A DNA stretch of 64,000 nt from Tomocerus qinae. Lineage: Eukaryota; Arthropoda; Collembola; Entomobryomorpha; Tomoceridae. The notes below the pieces were generated by a model, which searched no databases, was not told the origin of the DNA, and was given only the letters and a program-made list of their open reading frames with translations. The position numbers and the translations under genes were made by a program. Numbering within the stretch: the first letter of the stretch is position 1; each line of letters starts with the position of its first letter. Positions 11,874-24,618 of the stretch are shown here, piece after piece. Location: the NCBI GenBank assembly GCA_020055645.1, contig CM034547.1, positions 1,550,001-1,614,000 of the forward strand. The letters run 5' to 3'.

Positions 11874-14800
11874 GTGGCTGGCTCCTCCTTTTCAACATGC
11901 TCTCTAAATAAAAGACTAATCTCAGAATCAAATCATCAGATGGAATAGGAATACGATTTTAATCACAACATTAAATCTGTTCATGCGCGGACAAGAAAAA
12001 GTAATATTTGAAAATCTGCAGACTGTAAAATAGGAATCAAGTGGAATATCGGCAAAAAAATACTTCACTTTTTAGATAACAATATGTTCAACATTTTTTG
12101 TCTATTTATTTTTTTTCACTTTAACTTCCTATTAGTTTAAATGTCTAAAAGACTTTGCGAATTATAAAATGTAAATTGTAAATGGCTATTAATTTTTAAT
12201 TTCAACTATTATAGTCAGAGCACTCAACGTCTTCGATGGATTTAATTCCATTTCTTTAAATCTAAATAATTTAATCTGATTTGATTTGATTTTGAGATTG
12301 ATTAGTTGTAAATCATATATAGCAATCCGAATGAAAGAGTTTACTAAAAGTTTTTGGTTCACATTTCTACGTTGTATTTTCTGACTCACTATTGCTATGT
12401 AGAGCATTTATACACTGCAAATAGAATGAGGACTTCGACCACTGTCTGGTCAACCAGTTTCATTATCGGAAAGTGTATCAATATATTTCTGGGATTATGG
12501 GTATATGTGTCGTGTGGCTGATAATAAATAACGATAAGGGAGATAAGAAAGAGACTTCTATAATGTATTGCGGGCATTGAGTGAGAATTTGACACACTTA
12601 CTTGTCAATAATACACACCTTCATCTTCATTAGTAATACAGGTTCCGACTAAAGTTTGTACACACGTTTTAGGCTATCTAGCTTCCAAACGAAGGGTGCT
12701 ACGAAAATGAGGTGAACACCATTCACCATTGGAAAGGGGCCAAATTTGCAGCAACATTTTTATAAACCCATTTTATAAATTTGAGAATTTTATGAAAGTG
12801 TGCTCGAAGATCAATGCAATCATATGTATTTCGGACTGAGGGTATTAGGCCATAATTTTTATTGGTGCTAGTTTAAAAGCGTAGCACACGAACATTTTAA
12901 AGACGACTTTCTTAGGTTGAATTGTGCAAAGAAAACAATAATCTGAACTAATTTATCCGCTGTCAGCTCCATATTCAATCCAGCCTGAACACAGAATAGG
13001 TACTTTTCGCATATTTGATATCAAAGTCTGCTTTCCTAAAAAGCTAATTATAAATTTTAATATTCAAATTATATATTTACGTAAATAACAAATGTGTAAT
13101 TCTGAGTGTGTAATTTTAATTTAGAATTCGTAGTTGAGAATATTGTGCTCTTCAAGCACGTATGCAGAACTGAGTCTCGGAGGGGGCTAGATTTCCACTG
13201 AAAATTTTGGCATTTTTTGAATGAAATGGGTCAAAAACTGTAACTATACTTTTTGTATTTATAGTCACTTGGTTGTATTGTACCCAATTTTAGAACTAAG
13301 AAATACCTCAACGAAATGCAATCCATGCTTCGTAAAATCATTAGTCTTAAGGCTACCTCGATGATACGGTTGCTTAGCGGCTAGCAGAAATGAGTATTTT
13401 TTACTGCTACTGCTAGATGATAAATAAACTCAGTCCGTAGAATGTGACGTAATTTTAAATTGGCGCCCTTCCTCCCCGTAGTAAAAATTGGCACAGTCTA
13501 GGGGTACCGTAAGGAAAGGTGTTGGAAAGACGCAAAACTTTGACACACCCAATTTGGGGCAACCGATTTCAAGATGTAGTAACTCAAAAACTAGGGCACA
13601 AAATTCTGCAGTGGGCATTGTCTCCGAATTTTTTAATCTTTTCATAGAACAGAGAACGAGACGAGTTTGTCAAACTCCAATGTATTTCTCCCACTCCAAA
13701 AGCTAATAAATTTTGAAAAATGTAGGGACTTTTTGGGAAAAAGGGCCACAATGCCCCCTTCGAAAATATGTGGTACATGTTTTAAAAAATATGACAAATT
13801 TTTATTCCCCACTGGGGGTGTGTTATCAAAGTTTTGCGCATCGTCGAGTCAGCCTTAATACATTTGGAATAAGTTTATCACTGATCATCTAAAATTGTGA
13901 CTCGATCCAACTATTCCTACTTAGCGACATCGACATCCATTTATAAATTATATTTTATGACATTAAAATTTAAAATTTAATGTCATAAAATAGAGGAAAA
14001 AATTTTTGAACCACTTTTACTATTTTTAATTACTAAAACGATGAAAATTCATTATTATACTTCACATTTTGCGCGGCAATTCTCGACGCTCTAACCTCGC
14101 AAGCGGCGGTGTGTGGAAAATGCTCGTATAATTACGATTATCAGGCATAATCCCTGGTCGCTGTGATGGCAGGCTATCGCCTGCCCTCAAATCAGCGCCC
14201 AGACATTGTGCCAGATAATCATTCAATTGCTTTACTATGTTAGTGATGAGTACTAATGCTTAGTAATATGAAAGCTTAAAGCGAGGCGCCTTGTATTGGC
14301 TTTTCCCGCGTTAGAAAGTTGATGTCGTCAGGAGGTTTTTGTCAGATCGCGTAACAAAGGGGCGCGGTAGTGGTAGGCTTTCCATGTATTTTCCTACTCA
14401 AGGAAATCATGGATAAGTCACCTAATTTTCAATCAATCTGGGGATAGTTAGTCTCAAAATTTAGCTTGAAGACCCTGCGGAGGGTCACAAGTTTCAGACA
14501 TGTTATAATTTTGACCTACAAAGGTCACAGTAGCCATTCTACCAAAAAGTTTTTTATTTTTTTGGCGGGATAGGTTTATAATCTTTTTAGAAATAACTAA
14601 AAGACTTTTTGAACAAAAAGGAAACTTGTGACCCATCAGGACCCTGTACGAATATTAGGTAAAAAAATCAAGATTGAAAACCGAAGCGCTTTTGAGTTTT
14701 CTTTGATTTCCTAAAAAAGTAAAATTTGAATGTTTTTGTACTCAACTCAATGTAAATACATCGAGTTCATGCCAAATTCCGCTAGATTCCCCGACGGAGG

Positions 14801-15600
14801 GGTGCGCCCCCTTAAACAGTAGTGGACTACCCGCGTTACTTCGTAGATGAGCGTATGTGAGTCGATTCGTAAAATTTGGAAAAATACGCAAAACTACATC
14901 AAAATTAAAACCCCGAGCTGAGTACTTTTCTTTCTGTAGAACTTAACCAGGACTGGTGGATATAGTTAGCGCTGACGAAAATTGAAAAAATTCTCTATAA
15001 ACTCAAACTGGTCGTTTACAGTCGAATCTACGCAAATCTACGAAGGTAGCGGGTATACCCCTAGTGTTCCATTTTTCTGTGTATTAGTATTGGCCAATGT
15101 AGTGTTTGCGACACCCTACTATACTACGCACAGAAGATATTAACTCACGGACTTGACATTTTGACATATGTCTAAGTTGACGCTGTTATATAATAATTGT
15201 GTTTCTGTACTTTTGCAGGATTGCTCTTGCGGTGATTGTTCTAGTTGCTCAATAACATAATTCCGTTGAATCCTATCGCCAAGTGTACTACTACATGATG
15301 CAACATAAGAAATAGTAACAAGGAATAAACAATAATAACATGATCTCAAAGCTAACGTTTTGGTGCTGAATTGTCATTTGTAAATGTCGGATAATAGGAC
15401 AAGTTCAATTACATTTTTATTAAATGCCTAAAGCTAACGTTATTTTACAACACAACAGGGAACACCTTTTGTGCCCTTTTTATAACAATGATAGGAGTAA
15501 AGTTTTTAAACCTACAGCAAGCCGTAACAGAAGCTCGCCTTAGTAAAAAGGGACCGTGTGCACATTTTGGTTGTGATAATAATAGAAATAAATTTATTTT
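11874..15600. other. Long gene-free interval upstream of the DUF229 gene
   Basis: I see no supported gene. The sequence is AT-rich. A region at 13430-13860 carries GGGGCA/TGCCCC patches reminiscent of the hAT-like miniature elements, without definable ends. A 42-bp hairpin lies at 13951-13992. The promoter of the DUF229 gene should be just above 11873, but I cannot define it. Confidence 0.45.
13951..13992. repeat. AT-rich hairpin
   Basis: TATTTTATGACATTAAA is followed after a short AT spacer by TTTAATGTCATAAAATA: arms of 17 bp, perfectly complementary. Confidence 0.8.
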
Positions 15601-15609
15601 GATTATTAA

Positions 15610-17240
15610 AGTAAGCACTAATTCAAACTAGATTTATATAATTCATAATTCAATATAAAAACCAACAGCTAATCAAAGTTGAATATTGTTGACTATCAAA
15701 ATCAACAGCAATTCAAAATAGATTGATGTTGACTATCAAAATAAACAGCAAATCAAATTCGATTTCAATCAAAATTGATTGATATCGATTATCATAATCA
15801 CCAGAAAATCAAAACTGATTAATGTTGACTATGAAAATCAACAGAAAATCAAAATTGATTAATGTTGACTATTAAAATCAACAGAAAATCAAAACTGATT
15901 AATGTTGACTAAGAAAATCAACAGAAAACCAAAATTGATTAATTTTGACCATGAAAATCAACAGATATTCAATCGGGAAAATAGGAATTTGTATGGCACA
16001 CACAGGAATCTTTGTATGGCAAGAAATTTCATCGAATAGTCGTACATTTGTATGGTACGTTATAAAAAACCGAGGGGTATTGTATGGTAAGTAAAGGACC
16101 TATGTATGGTACTAAGCCAAAGTTGTTCCTTCAAACATGTTACACTGTTGCGTCTAGATACCCACCCATCACCCCAAAAGTGTTAGTAAAATATTCCTCG
16201 GTAGACAAAACAAAAAACTGGCTCTTCTATAACGATTACTTACTGTTTGAGCAAACAAGGAAGATAATATGCAACCCGACTATTCCCTGTCAATTTGTAC
16301 TTGCCCATATTTCCTGAAACAAAAATATTTGCATGCATGTTATTGGAATTTGGAATCGCCAGGTTGAAAGGTAACATAGAAATATCAGAGGCAGCCAAAG
16401 CCATACCTATCGGACCAGCGAATAAAACCAGGTCAGTCCAAAGAAACTGACACAAGCTCTAAAACGACAATAACTTTTTGTTGCAATAACATATAGCAAA
16501 TCGTCAAAAAAACCGCAGTCAAAGTCTCTTCTCATTGGTGGATGGATTTGCATTCAGCCTATAGGATTACATATTTCTGTGACAAAATTTTATATGATTT
16601 CTATGAAGCACCCCAAGGGGGTATATTTATTTATTCATTGGTACAATGCTGCTCATTATACTCCGAATAGCTAAATACTCATTGCACCCCATTTTAATAG
16701 ATGCACTTTATCTCATGTATTTAAGACTAGTTTAAGACCATAACATACAAGTAGTTCACACCATAAAAGAATATAAAATGACGAAATATTGCTAGCAATT
16801 TGTTCCTGTTAATTTCTAAATCACACAAATAAAAATGATGTACTTGCAATGACTAAATATTTACATTACACAATTTTGGGGTGATGGGTGGGTATCTAGA
16901 CGCAGCAGTGTAACATGTTTGAATGAACAATTTTGGCTTAGTACCATACATAGGTCCTTTACTTACCATACAATACCCCTCGGTTTTCTATAACGTACCA
17001 TACAAATGTACGACTATTCGATGAAATTTCTTGCCATACAAATATTCCTGTGTGTGCCATACACGTTAATTCGCAGCCATATTCAATCTTGATTGATTAT
17101 GAGTATTAAAATCTACTGAAAATTAAAATCGGTTAGTAAAGATTATCAAAATTTAGAGGAAATCAAAAAATGGAAATTTGACTATAAAATTTAATAAAAA
17201 TCCAAAATAGATTTTTTTCAATCGTATAATAGTTATTTTC
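15610..17240. repeat. Degenerate ~39-bp tandem minisatellite, interrupted by a MULE-like element
   Basis: Units contain AAAATCAACAGAAAATCA followed by AAATTGATTAATGTTGACTAT. About eight recognisable copies lie at 15650-15970, clearest near 15780-15960. More diverged units resume after the inserted element (17080-17240), showing that the array was split by the insertion. Confidence 0.75.
15975..17078. mobile_element. MULE-like MITE with ~190-bp inverted repeats
   Basis: Left arm (15985-16180) and right arm (16875-17068) are near-identical reverse complements with many GTATGGYA words (for example GTCGTACATTTGTATGGTAC). Flanks ATATTCAATC at 15965-15974 and 17079-17088 form a 9-10 bp target duplication, as expected for Mutator-like elements. 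The centre has no coding similarity. It is inserted in the ~39-bp minisatellite. Confidence 0.75.
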
Positions 17241-17384
17241 CGGTTTAATTTGCTTTATTATAAAATCTCAAATTTGGTAGAAGCGGATTGAAATGTTTTA
17301 TACTATCCCGCTAACAATTTATAGGAAACGCCATTGAACTTTTTAATGTCCATTTAATGCCAAATTTTCACTTTGACTATCAAA

Positions 17385-17590
17385 ATGAAGACAAAGTGAG
17401 CGCGCGTTATCTCAGCAACCAATGGACCGATTTACCCCCAATTCAATAGGGATCGTCAGTGGTCCATAGGCATTGTTTTTGCCAAGTTTGGTCAATATCC
17501 GTCATTGCTTTCGAAAGTTATCGTGGCGACGGACGTACGGACAGACTGTGCGGTTCTATAAGCTCGCTTTCTCAGGCGAGCTAAAAAGCC
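17385..17590. repeat. Dispersed repeat end with GACGGACGTACGGACAGA motif
   Basis: The sequence GTTATCTCAGCAACCAATGG, then GACGGACGTACGGACAGACT and CTCAGGCGAGCTAAAAA, has the look of a moderately repeated element end. GACA-rich segments of this kind recur in the window (9975, 51735). No ends defined. Confidence 0.35.
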
Positions 17591-17830
17591 ATCCTTTTTT
17601 CCCTTTTTTGATGTAGCAATTTTCCCCCATTTACTTTAATTTACATGTAATAAAATCAAAAAAGGTAAAAAAGGGGTAAAGGTTTATGGGTAAATAGAAA
17701 AAGGTTTTTAGTCAATAAAAAAAGGCTTTTAGTAAATAGTCCATTGGTCCATAGTCCATACCAGCAAAAAAGGACTGCTTTTTAAAATAAAAGTAGTACT
17801 TTTTATGCTTTTGCTCGTAATACATCTATT
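17591..17830. repeat. A/T-homopolymer-rich repeat with AAAAAGGACTGCTTT motif
   Basis: Contains ACATGTAATAAAATC, AAAAAAGG inverted pairs and the motif AAAAAAGGACTGCTTTTTAAA. The same motif occurs in inverted form at 29105-29130 and direct at 33960-33990, flanking a LINE family B copy. An unclassified miniature repeat family. Confidence 0.5.
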
Positions 17831-18471
17831 TATATTATGTACTATTATAAACTAACACGTACATGTTGTAAATAACTATATTCCGTAGACATTTTTGTTG
17901 CCTTTATTATTATAATAACAAACTACTAATAATAAATATAAATTGCTCTCAGAACTTATTTTGGTTTGGCGCATTCAGCGCATTGCATAATTTTTTGGCA
18001 TAAATAATTGCGTTCAGTATCAAAAAGTTTTTTTAAAATATAATTTAGAAATACTAGATTATATTATGATCCTTAATATGTATTGAAAGAAGGATATTTT
18101 GTGGAGGTTTTATCTTTGGATATCATTGCATGACTCCCCGCGTCATCCATCCAACAAATTCTTTCGTAATTATTTTATCGTCGATTTAATTGATGTAATA
18201 AAACTGTAATTGCTATAAATCATGTCAGGAAAGAACAAATCAAATGAAATAATGGGGGGGGGGGAATTATATGGTAGGTCAGAGGGGTGGGGAATGGGAA
18301 GAAAACATTTCAAAAGTGATGGACGTGTTCTTAGTTATCTCATGTATAATTGTAAGCTAAACTGCAAATAACAAGCAAATAACTCAGCTACTCAGCTAAA
18401 ATAAAAAACAAGCTACTCAGCATACTCAGTGATTGCGGACACTACATTTATTAGTGCCGATAGACATTTAC

Positions 18472-18960
18472 TGTCATCATCCCACTAATTAGGATGGAAT
18501 GCGGAATGCCACGGGTTCTACACCTATTGCTTTGCATGGACGATTGTGGAAATAAGATAGAGCAGAAACAGAGTGTTGGGTTTTGATGAGCTTTCGCTCT
18601 TTTATTCAAGCAGCTAAGTACAGATTGAGAGAGAGAGAGAGAGATTTAGGAATGGGAATTTGGAGAGCCAAATGGAGAGAACTTCGGTGTAGGATAAGGC
18701 TGGAAAGTCAGAGGTGAAATTCGAGTTGAAATGAGGCTGCAGCCCTCTTTTATTAACAAATCTCGGATTCGTTCGGTTGCCTTTTCTCTCTTGGAATAGG
18801 AAATGGGAATACAATACACACGACATGTTACACACTCATTCAATGCATTAACTTTGCACAGACTCACAATGCTTTACAAAGCTTCTTATATTTATAGTTA
18901 CACATTTATGCTTCATATAAACCTTATAATAATACCTACAATGATGTGCATTTAGCCACA
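18472..18960 (-). repeat. LTR (3' LTR of the minus-strand element)
   Basis: 489 bp, TG...CA on either strand, with a (GA)n tract near 18630. Differs from its partner at about 18813 (ATACA versus ATTCA). A 73-codon frame inside it is present in both LTRs and is not a gene. Confidence 0.88.
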
Positions 18961-18977
18961 TTACCCTCTCTCCTCTT
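18961..18977 (-). other. Polypurine tract of the LTR element
   Basis: On the minus strand AAGAGGAGAGAGGGTAA directly precedes the 3' LTR start TGTGGC, in the place expected for plus-strand priming. Confidence 0.7.
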
Positions 18978-21900
18978 AAGCGAGGCCTCACGAGCTATAA
19001 AGTACAAATAGGGTCTAGCATATAATTTAAGGTTTGAAGCACTAAATGACTAATGTCACACTACTTGAATCTTTTTGGATTTTATTTGACTTAACCTAAA
19101 GAACACTTAAATTTTTTGACGCACAGGAAGTCAAATGTTGTGTCACTCGCAGATTTAAGATGTAATTTTGGCCAGAACCGCAGGCGGCATCAGTTGTTGA
19201 AAATTGATGGATGTGGTCATCTTTCCTGGTTGTCCACACGTCACAAGTCACAAACACATTTACATACATTGTTATTAGATATTTACACAATTCAGCTATA
19301 CAATTACATTGTATTACATGAATAAATACCCTAACATTGTCCACGCAAATGTACCTTTATGTACATAATTTTACTTTAAATTGCAATAAATTTATTATAG
19401 ATTATATTTATTTATTATTTTAATTACATAGAATTCATTAATTACATCATACTTACTTAATACTTTAATTATTATATTAATTAACTATATTATGTAATTT
19501 TATATGGTATACATGTAGATTTGTGTGGGTTGAGGATTGTTGATTTGTTTCCCTGAATTTGGAGTGTCCAAAACTGGGGAAGATGAATGAGCCTCTGCTA
19601 GGTGTGTGTGTGTAAAATTGGTATTTATGTACCTATTTTTGCCTATTATCTTTGGTTATTTAATAGAACAGATGAAACTTTATGCAGTAAGTAATTGTCG
19701 TAAACACTGGCAAATTACTACTGCAAAATAACTGAAAATTAATTTATATTTTCGACAGCAAATATTGACACACAACACATAGACAATTTATAGCAGAACT
19801 GATTTTCCAAAGGATTTTCCTTTGACATTATGATCTAACAGTCTTAAGCTCTCCTGTATAATATAAGAATTCGATAGTACATAGTAGATATACAACTAGA
19901 GATGTGACAGGAAATGTGTATGTATACACCAACGTAAATAAGAGTATCACGTTGCTGAATAGAGTGGAGAAAGCAATACACTAGTGTATCGTAGCTCCAA
20001 AATTATACATTGAATTGCCCTAGTAGATCCTTTTGATGTTGAGCGTTTTGCCTTTCGAGGATGGTCAGGATGCACTACAATGTAATCCTATTCACTCGTA
20101 AAATAGAAAAATCAGTTCCAACACTACAACAAAGTAATGAATGGCACAAGTCATTCACAAAGTGAGTGACTCCAGTTCCATTGATACAAAATGCAACAAC
20201 ACAATGCAACGGTCAGCGTACATAAAGTACCTATTCACTCGCGTGTTGCATTGTGGAATGTACTAAATGCATGTAAAAGGTCCAGGTACAACCAAGAGCA
20301 TGACCCTAAATTTTCTTCCTGGGTTATTTTTACTTGCTTATTACACGCTTGGAATGTTTATTTACCTGTATTACGCATTGCGTGTCCAGCTCCGTTACAG
20401 TGTACGTCTATCGTCTGTCAAAGTTCAACAACAACAACCACTATCTACATAGTACAATTATCATCGTAATTTAACTATTGATCATTAATTATCACCGTAC
20501 GTGTGTCAACTATTCTGCAATTCGTCCGTGTTTTTGTCCTACATAAACCAACAAGGTAAGTAATCATATATATTTTCTATAAATAGACAAAGAGTGTCTT
20601 AATTGTAAGTATTGTCGAAGCAGAAATTGCGGTTGGTGATGCATAACATATTGCATATAACGCATAAATACTCAGTATGCATAGGTTTTTATGTAATCGA
20701 TATAAATGGAAATTAAGTTCATTGTTTATCATAAGTTGCAACCAATTCCAAAAGTCATGATGCATTGAAAACGTACTGCATAATATATTTACGTACAAAT
20801 ATGCATTAGTAATTCATAAATGAATGAAATATCATCGGTTGAAGTGTGTAAGCAACCAACTTCACTATTACTGTATGCAATTTTATGCACAGGCGAAACA
20901 TTGCAATTTAACTCAAAATTAAGCCAAAAGTAAGTAGGAAGCTATTAATTCGACTTCTGATTTAGAAGAATTGTATATTATTGTATATAGATAATAGTTT
21001 TTCAGTTTCCAGATTTTATGTAGTGTCCTATCATAAAATATAGAGACAGATGATAATTCCATATGTGTATCTGTTTCGGTACTCGTGTAGGTTATATGTA
21101 TCAAGAGATTTCCGTGCTACTGGAAAAGAAGTAGACAATAAACAGTAAAAGTTTTACTTGCACGGAGACCAATTCCGTTTGTATGTGGTCATTCTGTGTA
21201 CTGTCATTTAAGTCCCCTAATACTTACAACAAGGCACGATATATTTCATAACAGAATTAGTGTCGGCACTCTGTTTGCAAATGGATCCAGCTCTCAATGC
21301 TGAGTGCTCTCAGGAACTATTACACGTGCGGAAAAATTTATAATTGATCAATTTACAATAAATTAGCATATTTCCCAATTTCGAAACCAATAGGTTAATT
21401 GAAAAAAGAAAGAGACAAACTGTGATCTAGATGTTTGAAGAAAACTCTAAAATTAGAACCAAGTGGAATATTGTTTGACAATCTTTCATTTTTATAATAT
21501 GGGCAACAGCTTTTGTCGCCTTTGTTCAGCAGAATGGACTGAAACAGTTTACACAAGTTGGCAGCGGAACCTTATGAACATTAATGGGTTTATAGGTACG
21601 AATTTGGTAATCATGTATCTTTCTGTGTCTCTGACGACAGAAATGGTAACGTTGTAGAACTCATGAACCACAATAACCACAGTCTGTGTATACCTATTAA
21701 CTGTCCACGTTGCCTTGAACAATCCGTTCACAGTAATCTAAAGCTCTAAGCTTTTTCATGAATAGTTATTCACGCCACTTGTACTCAAAAAACTGTCTTT
21801 CAACTGACTTTAACTGGCTGTTAACGTCGTTAATGTTACTTGCGACTGTAGAGGCGACGAGGCGAGTAGTTGCATTTATTTTAATGGCAAATAACTCGCT

Positions 21901-23594
21901 GTAGAATTATACGAATGGACGATTCAACCCTACTGAGCGATCAATTTCTCAAATCATCAGAAATCAGCATAGTATTATGGACACTCATACCAGTTGGTTG
22001 CTAACAAAATAAACATAAATTCCAAAATGAATTGCCGAAGTATGCCTTAATCGTTGTATACCAACTCCATGTTAACCTGCCCGGCTACTTCATTACATCA
22101 GCGTAAGAAATTTGGCAGCGCACTAAATAAAAAGATAGTTCTAATTTACGTTGTGTTCACCTCCGCGCTCAAATACTTCATGATAAACATTTCGGGTCAA
22201 CTTCCATTGAATTTAAAGATTGTTCTACATCCGGTTTAATAGTTCCCCGCTTGGTGTTTGATTTTTATGGAGATTACAATTTTGGAATTGTGGACTATCC
22301 AAAAACAAAATTGGGTGATTGGAATTTTGATATCTCTAATTTAAGGGTCCTAAAAAGTATTTTAGAAATAAAATGAGTCCGTTTTCGTTTCTGTAAAACA
22401 GCAGAGCACTAAGAAAGGAATGAAACTCAATAATAAACTTATTAGCTAGAAAAAGTCCCACTGAGTCTTCACGATAATTCAACTATCCAAACTGTAAATA
22501 TGTAAATATGCAAATACTCAACATTTCAACAAACAAACAAAGTTTTTACAAAGTCAACTCTTCATTTCGTCAATCGTCAAGTGTCTATTACTTCTGAAAT
22601 ATAATGCTGAGGGTTGAAAGTGCGTGGTCTTATTTGCCAAACTCTTTCGTTAAAAACCAAACCCTATGAAGCTTATATTTGGCAAATAAGGCCAGAGTTT
22701 TCTGAACGAATTGCTGGACTCGTGTACACGCAACAGTCATTCGTATCTTTTCTTATTTTTACGCTGTGTATTTATGTGCACTGGGTCAGAACTGATTCTT
22801 CTTTTACTTATGATATTCTTAATTATATTTATTCCTTTTGTTTTATATATATTTGTCTTGGGATAATATTCCTGTCTCTCCCGTGGAGGACAATACTATT
22901 CTTTCATTTATTTATTCTTGGGAAATATTCCTGTCTCTCCCGCGGAGGACAATAATATTCATGTTCTTTTAATTATTTTATATATTTTATCATTTTTATA
23001 TTGTCTCTATGCTATTTATGGATCTTTCAACTACGTATTTACGCGTGCCTGCAGGGCTTGTTACTATCAATTTGTCGAGGATTGATCGCCTTTCTTGGAT
23101 ATAATTATATGTAATCCGTTACTTTCGCTGCCAAAGCGAACCCTATTTTTCGCCACTTTGAGTAAGATGCTGATGGAAATTTGATGTATTTATTATGCTC
23201 AACGGAGCAGCAAAGAATGAATTCCTTGGAGGAATTCCACCTATGACTCGCAGATTAACCTTACGTCTACTTTCTCCAACTAAATAATGCAAAATAACGT
23301 ATGAATCGTCTAATTTATGCACAGGAAATGAGCTCTATGGAAAAATGAAATTTATAAATGAAATTATGCCAGTGAAACGACGAATTGAAGAGTAGATCTA
23401 ATCCGAATGGGGGAATCTGTACAAACGCAATAATATGCTTGATACAGAAACCAACTAAACTTTTCGTGCACTTTTGATACTTATTAGAATTTTTTTTGGA
23501 AAATAGGAAATAATTTTTTAGGAAGGAAAGAATTTCTCAATCTGCTTCACAAGTAACTACTTAATTTTCACAATTATCCACACAAATAGACAAA

Positions 23595-23611
23595 GCCTCG
23601 TCGGGTCACCA
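23595..23611 (-). other. tRNA primer-binding site of the LTR element
   Basis: On the minus strand this reads TGGTGACCCGACGAGGC, the complement of a tRNA 3' end (CCA terminus), five bases after the 5' LTR. It fixes the orientation of the element. Confidence 0.75.
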
Positions 23612-23616
23612 ATTTA

Positions 23617-24105
23617 TGTCATCATCCCACTAATTAGGATGGAATGCGGAATGCCACGGGTTCTACACCTATTGCTTTGCATGGACGATTGTGGAAATAA
23701 GATAGAGCAGAAACAGAGTGTTGGGTTTTGATGAGCTTTCGCTCTTTTATTCAAGCAGCTAAGTACAGATTGAGAGAGAGAGAGAGAGATTTAGGAATGG
23801 GAATTTGGAGAGCCAAATGGAGAGAACTTCGGTGTAGGATAAGGCTGGAAAGTCAGAGGTGAAATTCGAGTTGAAATGAGGCTGCAGCCCTCTTTTATTA
23901 ACAAATCTCGGATTCGTTCGGTTGCCTTTTCTCTCTTGGAATAGGAAATGGGAATTCAATACACACGACATGTTACACACTCATTCAATGCATTAACTTT
24001 GCACAGACTCACAATGCTTTACAAAGCTTCTTATATTTATAGTTACACATTTATGCTTCATATAAACCTTATAATAATACCTACAATGATGTGCATTTAG
24101 CCACA
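23617..24105 (-). repeat. LTR (5' LTR of the minus-strand element)
   Basis: 489 bp, near-identical partner of 18472-18960. The primer-binding site lies just inside it at 23611-23595. Confidence 0.88.
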
Positions 24106-24116
24106 TTACTACAAAA

Positions 24117-24145
24117 TCAAGGCTGCAGCCAGAAAAAAAATTGGT
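24117..24145. mobile_element. Fragment of hAT-like MITE end
   Basis: GGCTGCAGCCAGAAAAAAAA matches the left end of the element at 34856 (GGCCGCAGCCAGAAAAAAAT). No right end is seen. Confidence 0.4.
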
Positions 24146-24203
24146 AAAATTTAATTGATATAAGTATTTAGGCCATCTGGTGTATTATAAGTAAAGATAA
24201 ATA

Positions 24204-24393
24204 GTTATTTGATGGTCAATCCAGGAATCGAATCTGAGTGCTTTCGATTTCCGGTCTACTCATATCACCAAGTCGCCATCCGACCATACTAATGCATGAC
24301 CTATTGTTTAATTTACTTAAGTAATTCTGTTGGTCGCGGAATTCGGAAATGGAAAATACTAATGTTCGATTCCTGAATTTACCATCAAATAAC
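24204..24393. mobile_element. 190-bp inverted-repeat element with tRNA-like segment, TA target site
   Basis: Ends GTTATTTGATGGT...ACCATCAAATAAC, flanked by TA at 24202-24203 and 24394-24395. The arms continue to a GGAATCGAA/TTCGATTCC pair. On the minus strand, about 24295-24226 reads like a tRNA: GGTCGGA and ATTGACC could pair as an acceptor stem, TGGCGACTTGGT resembles an A box, and ATTCGATTCC a B box. It interrupts the left TIR of the host transposon. Confidence 0.6.
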
Positions 24394-24618
24394 TATTTGA
24401 CTCATTCCCTAGTAAAAGGGGCTTATATGATTTTGCAAATGAAATACCGTAGTAACCCAGTAGTAACCATAATTTTAAAGTCACTAAAGCCCGCCCAACT
24501 CTTTTTAAAATTTACTCTCAAGTTTCATTCATTTCTTTCAAATTGAGCTCGAAGTTTTACTCTAGGGTGAACTGAATCTGCGGTCCTTGTGTTTTCTGAG
24601 TTGCATTTTCCACAAAAA

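Larger units (their letters stand above)
18472..24105 (-). mobile_element. Non-coding LTR retrotransposon (LARD-like), young insertion
   Basis: Two 489-bp direct repeats (18472-18960, 23617-24105) with canonical TG...CA ends differ by about one base. Read on the minus strand, the 5' LTR is the one at 23617-24105. It is followed five bases later by a tRNA-complementary primer site beginning TGGTGACCCGACGAGGC (23611-23595), and the other LTR is preceded by a purine tract AAGAGGAGAGAGGG (18977-18964). TTAC flanks both outer ends (18468-18471, 24106-24109). The 4.66-kb internal part has no gag, protease, RT or integrase similarity, only short open frames, so it must have moved using proteins supplied in trans. 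A large retrotransposon derivative is the best label; loss of coding sequence by decay is unlikely given the LTR identity. Confidence 0.85.

Noticed and set aside
15140-15349. Minus-strand frame with a signal-peptide-like start (CYYCLFLVTISYVASC)
   Set aside because: No in-frame ATG, no family similarity, no partner exons seen; could be chance, so not listed as a gene.
18614-18867. Two overlapping 73-codon frames, repeated at 23759-23980
   Set aside because: They lie wholly inside the LTRs and exist twice only because the LTR is duplicated.
22614-22955. 113-codon frame with hydrophobic segments inside the LTR element
   Set aside because: Covers an inverted pair (TTATTTGCCAAA...TTTGGCAAATAA) and a local duplication; no gag/env-like motif.
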